A stretch of DNA of 45,657 nucleotides. It comes from an uncultured Saprospiraceae bacterium. GTDB taxonomy: Bacteria > Bacteroidota > Bacteroidia > Chitinophagales > Saprospiraceae. Each line of letters begins with the position of its first letter. Within the stretch, counting starts at the first letter, position 1. Shown in pieces: positions 28,201-37,200 of the stretch. The stretch covers positions 1 through 45,657 of the forward strand of contig CALFDU010000002.1 of assembly GCA_937950315.1 (NCBI GenBank), given 5' to 3'. The notes below the pieces were generated by a model. The model was not told the origin of the DNA. It searched no databases and saw only the letters and a program-made list of their open reading frames with translations. The position numbers and the translations under genes are program-made.

Positions 28201-31200
28201 GTCCAGACGCTGATATTCAGAATAGTGCGATGGTTTCATCCACTGCACCAAATGGAGATACAGTAGATGATGTATCGGATAGCGGAAGTGAGCCAGATGC
28301 AGATGGAGATGGAGTAGCAGATGAAACTGGCGAAAATGATCCAACAATAACAACCATAAGTACTGATCCATCTATAGGATTGGCAAAGAGAGCCACTCAT
28401 GTTGAGTTGTTGGATAATGGATGTACAGAAGTTACGTATGAGTTCAATGTAGAGAACTTAGGAAATGTAAACTTGGATGATCTTGTACTGACAGATGATC
28501 TAGCGACAGCATTTGCTGGATGTACAGGATATGAAATCCATGAGATCACAAGTGATGACTTTGTGGTGAATGGAGCATATGATGGTACAGCAGGGACAAA
28601 CATGTTGGCTGCAGGAAATGACATTCCTGTAGGAGACAAAGGTGCGGTGCTGGTAACAGTAGAAGGATGTGGATGTCCAGATGGTAATATTGTCAATAGT
28701 GCGAATATTTCATCAACAGCTCCAAATGGAGATACAGTAGATGATACATCTGATAGTGGAAGCGAGCCTGATACAGACGGAGATGGAGACGCAGATGAAT
28801 TAGGTGAAAACGATTTAACTATAACAACAATAAGCAGCAATCCATCAATAGGATTGGCAAAGAGAGCCACTCATGTTGAGTTGTTGGACAATGGATGTAC
28901 AGAAGTTACGTATGAGTTCAATGTAGAGAACTTAGGAAATGTAAACTTGGATGATCTTGTATTGACAGATGATATGGCAACAGCGTTTGCTGGATGTACA
29001 GGATATGAAATCCATGAGATCACAAGTGATGACTTTGTGGTGAATGGAGCATATGACGGTACAGCAGGGACAAACATGTTGGCTGCAGGAAATGATATTG
29101 AAGTAGGAGATAAGGGAGCTGTTCTAGTTACTGTTGAAGGATGCGGATGTCCAGATGGTGACATAGTTAACAGCGCAAATGTTTCTTCTACTGCACCAAA
29201 CGGAGATACTGCGAGCGATGATTCGGATAGTGGAAGTGAGCCAGATACGGATGGAGATGGTGTTGCAGATGAAGCAGGTGAAAACGATCCAACAAGAATA
29301 ACAATAAGTACCAATCCATCCATAGGATTGGCAAAAAGAGCTACTCATGTAGAACTATTGGACAATGGATGTACAGAAGTTACGTATGAGTTCAATGTAG
29401 AGAACTTAGGAAATGTAAACTTGAATGATCTTGTATTGACAGATGATATGGCAACAGCGTTTGCAGGATGTACAGGATATGAAATTCATGAGATCACAAG
29501 TGATGACTTTGTGGTGAATGGAGCATATGATGGTACAGCAGGGACAAACATGTTGGCTGCTGGCAATGACATACCTGTTGGAGACAAAGGTGCGGTGCTG
29601 GTGACAGTAGAAGCATGCGGATGTCCAGACAGCGATATTCAAAATAGTGCGATGGTTTCATCAACAGCTCCAAACGGAGATACAGTCGATGATATTTCGG
29701 ATAGCGGCAGTGAGCCAGATGCAGATGGAGGTGGAGTAGCAGATGAAGCTGGTGAAAACGATCCAACAATAACAACCATTGGGACCAATCCTGATATTGG
29801 AATTGCAAAACGTGAAGTTAACGTTATGTTGATGGCTGATGGCTGTGCTTTGTTACAATACGAATTAAATGTAGAAAATTTAGGAAACGTAAATATCAAC
29901 AACTTACAAGTTGTAGATGATCTAATAGCGGCAGGGTTTGCTCAATGTGGTTCATATAGCGTGAAAACAATCAATAGTGATGACTTCATTGTGGATGGAT
30001 CTTATGATGGTGACTCACAAACCAATATGCTTTCAGGAATAGATATTCTAGAAGTAGGTGATAAAGGTGCCATTGATTTGACCATAGAAGCTTGTGGATG
30101 TCCAGATGGAACTGTGATTGAAAACAGTGCAACGGCATCAGGAACTTCACCTGCCGGTGATAATATTGAAGACATGTCGATATCAGGTTCAAACCCAGAT
30201 CCAGATGGTAATGGGGAAAATGGAGTTGATGAAAATGATCCTACTGTTACTACCTTGACAGAAGATGGAGATATGGGGCTAGCCAAACGAGTAGTTTCAG
30301 CTGCTTTAGGTAATGACGGATGTACAGAAGTTGTATATGAATTCAATCTTGAAAATCTTGGTAATGTTCAGATTTCAAGTATTCAGATAGAAGATGATTT
30401 GATAGCAGCTGGATATGGAAGTTGTGGTTCATTCACTACCTCCTTAACTTCAGATGAGTTTGTTGTAAATCCAGCATATGATGGAATTGCAGTGACAGAA
30501 ATGTTGATTGGAAATGATAATACTATCCCAGGTGATGTAGGATCAATATTATTGACAGTAAATGCATGTGGTTGTCCAGATGGAACAATGACGGCAAATA
30601 CAGCAACAGTGACTGGAACAACTCCAGGTGGTGATGTAATTGAAGATGATTCAGTTGCTGGTTCGGATCCAGATCCAGATGGCAATGGTGAAGATGGAGT
30701 AGATGAAACAAGTCCTACAACGTACGAGTTGACAGAAAGTCCTGATTTGGGAATAGCAAAACGTGAAGCCAATGTGATGTTGATGCAAGATGGCTGTGCT
30801 TTGGTGAGCTATGAGATCAATGTTGAAAATTTAGGCAACGTTGTTCTTAATGATCTACAGGTACAAGATGATTTGGTTGCTGCAGGATTTGGAGCATGCG
30901 CAAGTTTTGAAGTGAAATCTATATTCTCAGATGATTATACTGTAAATGCAGATTACGATGGTCAAGCCGATTTGAATTTATTGGTTGGAACAGAATCGAT
31001 TGTTGCAGGAGATAAAGGAGCTATTGAATTGACTATTGAAACATGTGGATGTCCAGACGGAACAGTGATTATGAATGGAGCGACTGGTACAGCAACTTCC
31101 CCTGGTGGAGAGATGTTGGTAGATCTTTCATCAGACGGTTCAGAGCCAGATCCATCGGGTGATGGTGAAGATGGAATCGATGAGAATAGTTTGACTACAA

Positions 31201-34200
31201 CTACGCTTAATGAAAATCCAGATATGGGTCTAGCTAAGAGATTGGTGAGCGCAATATTGAGACCAGATGGTTGTACAGAAATGATCTATGAGTTCAATAT
31301 TGAAAATTTAGGTAACGTATCTATGTTAGATATACAAGTTACGGATGATTTGATTGCAGCAGGATTTGGTTCATGTGGTGATTACAATACATTCTTGACA
31401 AGTGATGAATTTTTGGTTAATCCATCGTTTGATGGAGATACAGATACAAATATGTTGATAGGTTCTGATAATATCGTGCCTGGAGACGTAGGTGCAATTT
31501 TATTAAGAATAGTTGCGTGTGGATGTTCTGACGGAACAATGATTTCTAATACTGCTGAATTGAGTGGTACTTCTCCAGGTGGAGATGTAGTTACTGATAT
31601 GAGTTCGGATGGTTCAGATCCTGATCCAGATGGTATGGGAGAGAATGGTTCAGATGAATTCAGTCCAACTAATTTTGAAATCACCACTGACCCTCAGATA
31701 GGTGTGGCTAAGAGAGAGGTTCAAACAGAAATGATGTCAGATGGCTGTACAGAAGTAACGTATGAATTTAATATAAAGAACTACGGTAATGTAGATCTAT
31801 TTAATCTTTCATTGACAGATTTCCTTGCTGATCCTATTACAGGATTTGGACAGTGCGGTACGTATGAGATAACAGAATTGACTTCTGATGACTTTATTAT
31901 TAATATTGGTTTTGATGGAGATTCTGATACAGAACTTCTTGATGGATCAAATTTCTTACCTCCAGGTGATAAAGGAGCAGTATTATTAACAGTAAGTGCT
32001 TGTGCTTGCGGAAATATCATGATTGAAAACTCTGCAGTGGTCATGGCAGAAACGCCAGACGGTATGACAGTAACTGATATGTCAGCAGATGGTGCAGATC
32101 CTGATACAAACGGTGACGGTAGACCGATGGATGATACATCACCTACCAATACCAATATTGTTGATATGCCTTCATTGGGGGTTGCAAAAAGAGTTGCAGA
32201 GATAACCAACAATAACGATGGGACTTTCACTGTTGACTATGAGTTTAATATTGAAAACTTAGGTGATGTTAATATCTCTGAAGTTCAATTGGTGGATGAT
32301 TTATCTTTAGTATTTGCAGCACCGTGCGCTTTTGAGGAAGTAGTTGTAACGAGTGATGACTTTATTGTAAATGAAGATTACGATGGATTCAGTGATGTAG
32401 AATTATTGGAAGGTGTGGATGAGCTGGATGCGGGCGATAAGGGAGCAATACTGCTGGAAATAACCTTTGGTGGTTGTGCAACACAAGGACCTTTTGTGAA
32501 TTCAGCTACAGTTTCAGGTGTTACACCAGATGGATCTACGGTTATGGACGATAGTGTAAATGGATCAGATGCAGATCCTAATGGAGACGGTTTGGCTAAT
32601 GAAGGTGATGATACTACATTTGAATTGACGTGTCCTGCTCCAGAATGGACAAATTGTCCAAGACCTCCTCTTGTAGGTGCAGCGCCAGAAACATGGTGTA
32701 GTGCATTTGTCAATTTCTCACCACCGGCTGCAGAGTCTGAGTGCGGAATTATGGAGATAAGACAAGTAGATAATACTGGTTTAAGTTCAGGTATGTTATT
32801 CCCTGTAGGTATTACAATCTTAGAATTTGTGGCAGAAGATGTATTTGGAAATATCTCAGATACATGTGTATTGAAGATCATAGTTAATGATTTCCATACT
32901 CCACCTACTATCGAATGCGGAGATGATCTAAGTATAACGACAACTGCAGATGAGTGTGGAGGAATTGTTACGGCTTCTGATTCAATGTCAGATCTTGCCC
33001 CAACAGTTGCAGATAATTGTGCTGAGAATCTAACAGTAGTTTATGAGGTAACAAATGCTGCGGGAGAAACAACATCTTGTGGATTTGATTCAGTGGAAGG
33101 TGCATTTATTCCATTGGGAGACAATTTTGTAACATATACAGTATACGATCAACCATTGTTGTTGATCACAGAAGTGAAGCAAACAGATGTTGATGAAGTT
33201 GAGATAACAAACTTTGGTTCGGCATCAATGAATATATCTTGCTTGAATATTGAAAGAACAGGAGCTGGAGCTGAAGTGCACATTGTGCCAATTCATACAG
33301 TGATTGCTCCAGGTGAAACTTATGTTGCTACCATGACAAATGATGTAGCAGAATCAGCATCAGCTGATTATAGCATCAACTTTAACGGTGCTATATTCGA
33401 TGCGGTAGCAACAAATGCATTTGCAACAGCTAATACTTGGTCAGGCTCACTATTTGGTGGCGATGTTTCAAGAGTATTGGTTTGCGATCATGATCTTGCA
33501 TCAGATTGGGAAGCATACTACAATTGTGGAAGTTCTATAGGAGCATTAAACCCTGGGTTGCCTAGTCCAACTGACAACGGTACTGAGTCAGGAATACAAA
33601 GTGTTCTGCCTAGTACTGCATCTTGTGGATTTGCAATCACAGTTACCGATGAGACTGCACCGGAATGTGCGACATTTGTAGCAACGGAATATGTAGGAAG
33701 TCCAGCATCACCTACAGCAGGTGAGCAATGTGTGACTTCAACCATTACAGTTGCTGATTCATACAGTGTCGCAAGTGTTGGAATCGCTAATTTAGATTTA
33801 GCACTGGTTGATGCACAAAATGTTTCAATTTCATTGATTGCACCAAGTGGAACAGAGCTTGAATTGGTAAGCAGCCTTTGTGCTCTTCCAGCGATGAACT
33901 TTAACCTTCCATTCGATGCTTCGACAGCACTTTCATGTGGAACATATGCTGCAGGAGATGATTACGCTGCAAGTGGAGATCTTAACGATGTCTTTGGAGA
34001 AGCAAGTGCTGGAGATTGGCAGTTGGTTGTTCATTTGACACCAGGTGCAAGTGTTGATGTTTTATCATGGACACTTGAATTGTACGAAGCGATGCCTTAT
34101 GCTCAAGGTGATGTTGCATTGGATATTGATCCAGCAACTGCACCGGATGACTGCGGTCAAGAGTTTGAGTGGAATGCTCCTCATATATTTGATGCTTGTG

Positions 34201-37200
34201 GCGGCGGAACTGTTTCTGTAGCATTTGCTTCAATGGATTCTGAGCAACCATTGCCAGCGGGCGGATTGGTTACACCAGGTGCAACAACATCAGCATTCTT
34301 TGGATTGGGTACAACAACAGTGACTTATACTATTTATGATGCTTCGGGGAATTCATCGGAGTGTGGTTTTGATGTAGTAGTGTCAGATCCATTGGGTCTA
34401 TGTGTTCCAGAATGTCCTGAAGATTGTGAGATATCTTGTTTAGGTCAAGTGAATCTTTCATTGAACCAAAACTGCTCAGTAGAATTTACAGCAGCGATGG
34501 GAAGTAATGAGATTGGCATGGAGTGCAATGATTTCTATACAGTAGTATTGAGAGATGAACATGGTACTATTATACCAGATAATATATTGACAGACGATCA
34601 TGTTGGCATGGCGATTTCATTCGAAATTTCAGAGCCGATTTGTGGAAATAAATGTTGGGGTGATGTATTGGTTGAAGATAAATTTGCACCAGTACTTGAT
34701 TGTAACCCAGGACCATTCTTTGTACCGTGTAGCGGTATAGATCAGATACCAGCACCGACTGCTACAGAAAATTGTAGTAACGAAACTGTTATTCTGATTA
34801 ATGAAGTGGAAGAGCAATTTGAATGTTCAACATTTACTGGAAAAGTTACGAGAACATATGTAGGTGTGGATGCAGCAGGAAATCAATCTGCCGTACCATG
34901 TGTACAAGAGATTTATATTACGAGACCTGACTTGTCTCAGATCACGGCTCCTTTAACAGCGACATACAGTTGTAATGAAGAGTTTGTAGCTGATGCAAAT
35001 GGATATCCTGCTCCATGGATTTCTCCAGAAACTGGATCAGGATCAGGAGTGCCAGTATTGTGTGTTACGCAACATTGTGGATTCACCTTGGTGAAAACAG
35101 CTTCGTTGGGAGATGGATGGAATGGTGCATCATTGGATATCGTGATAGATGGAGTGGTAGCTGAATCTACAACTTTTGAAAACGGACATGATGCAAATTG
35201 CGTGAATACAGCAAGAGAAGGAGCAACGATTGAATTTGTATGGACAGACTTAGGTATGTACCCAGATGAAATTGGTTTTGATGTATTGGATACTGACGGC
35301 AATTTGATTCATTCAACAGGTGCAGGTGGACAAGCATTAGGTTCAGCATTTAGCTTTATCCAAGATTGCCCAGGAGATGCATTGGATACAGGAGTAGCTT
35401 GTCATGCAGGACCAGGAGCACCAACAACAGGTGTTTACTTGATTCCTGGACCACAAGATCAAGTTTGTAACACTTTCGTCTCATATGAGGACACAGAGTT
35501 ACCAAGCGATGGTTGTACGACGAAGATCATGAGAAGATTTGAAGTGAGAGAATGGTGGTGTGGTGGTGAGTTACAATGGTTTGGAACTCAGTTCATAGAA
35601 ATAGTTGATGATCTAGGACCAGAAATTACTTGTCCAGCTGACTTTACAGTGACAACAGATACTGGTTGTAATGGTGAAGTATACTTACCAGCCATCATGC
35701 CTAGTGATGTATGTGGCTCAGAGACTTCGGTTGATATCACAGTTGCATCGAGAGGAGTGCTTGGTGAACCAGGATACTTCCCAGGTGCCTTCATTCAGTC
35801 AAATGGTGGACCGGTGACATTGCCTGTCGGAACCAATGTAGTAACTTACAAAGCATACGATGCATGCTTAAACGCTACAGAATGCACAGTGACCGTAACC
35901 GTTGAGGATATGACACAACCAGTAGCTATCTGTGAATCTAACATCGTAGTATCATTGCCATCAAGTGGAAATGTAGATGTTTGGGCTCAGACTTTCGATG
36001 ATGGTTCATTTGATGAGTGTGGAATCGTGGCATACGAAGTAACTAGAATGGATTCAGAATGTAATCCTGATGATGTAACTGTATGGGATGATGTAATTAG
36101 CTTCTGTTGTTCAGACATTGGACAAGAGGTAATGGTAGCATTCAGAGTAACAGATGCAAGTGGAAATTCAAACATTTGTATGACAATGGTTGAGGTACAA
36201 GATAAGATTGCACCTACAATCACTTGCCCAGCAGATATGACAATTACTTGCGTTGAGCCATATGCCCTAAACGACTTAACGCCATTCTTTGGTGCACCAG
36301 TTGTAGATGGAAACTGTAACGTTGATGATTTTGATGAAGTAGTAGACGCAGACATTAGTTCATGTGGAACGGGTACGATAACGAGAGACTTTACAATAAC
36401 TGACGCAAGTGGAGCCGTAACTGCTTCATGCCAGCAAGTTATTACAGTAATCATTGATGAGCCAATGCTTGAGTCAGATATCATCTGGCCGGCTGATGAA
36501 GACTTCTTTGATATCTGTGATACGGCAGATGCTCACCCAGATCTAATCGGTTATCCAGAAGTATTGGAGGGCGTATGTGACTTGGTAGGATTTAACTTTA
36601 CAGATGAAGTATTTACAAATGTTCCAGGATCAGCAGCTTGTGCTAAGATCATCAGAACATGGCAGGTAGTGAATTGGTGTCAAGAGGATTTAAATGGTGA
36701 CGTAGTAATATGGGAGCATGTGCAAGTGATTGTATTGTTCAACACAGTTGATCCAGTGATAAGCACAGCATGTGATAAGATTACTGCTACTTCCAATGAT
36801 CCAGATTGTTCAGATGTATTTGTCTCATTGACAAATTCAGCAACAGATGATTGTACTCCTGAAGGATTGTTGTCATGGACATGGACGATCGATATAGATG
36901 CAGATGGCGACGCTTCAAATGACGTAAGCGGAACTGGAAATGATGCTTCTGGAACATACCCACTTGGTGATCATGTTATCAGTTGGACTGTTCAGGATCT
37001 TTGTGGAAATGTAGATTTCTGTGATCAATTGCTTACAGTAGAAAACACCAAAGGTCCTAACGCAATATGTATTTTCGGATTGTCATCTGAATTGGTGCCA
37101 TGGGATATAGATTTAGATGGAACACCTGATACAGAAGGCGCGACGATATGGGCGGAAGACTTTGATGCTGAAAGTATGCATCCGTGTGGATATGAAGTAT

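Noticed and set aside
25521-29786. Regular repeats considered as a CRISPR array or satellite
   Set aside because: The unit is 474 bases, stays in one open frame and encodes a full beta-sandwich domain, so it is a coding domain repeat.
25685-32881. Many minus-strand open frames of 65-167 codons recurring through the repeat array
   Set aside because: They recur with the 474-base period and are the antisense of the DUF11-like repeats, whose codon use happens to lack antisense stops. None has a start context or protein signature.
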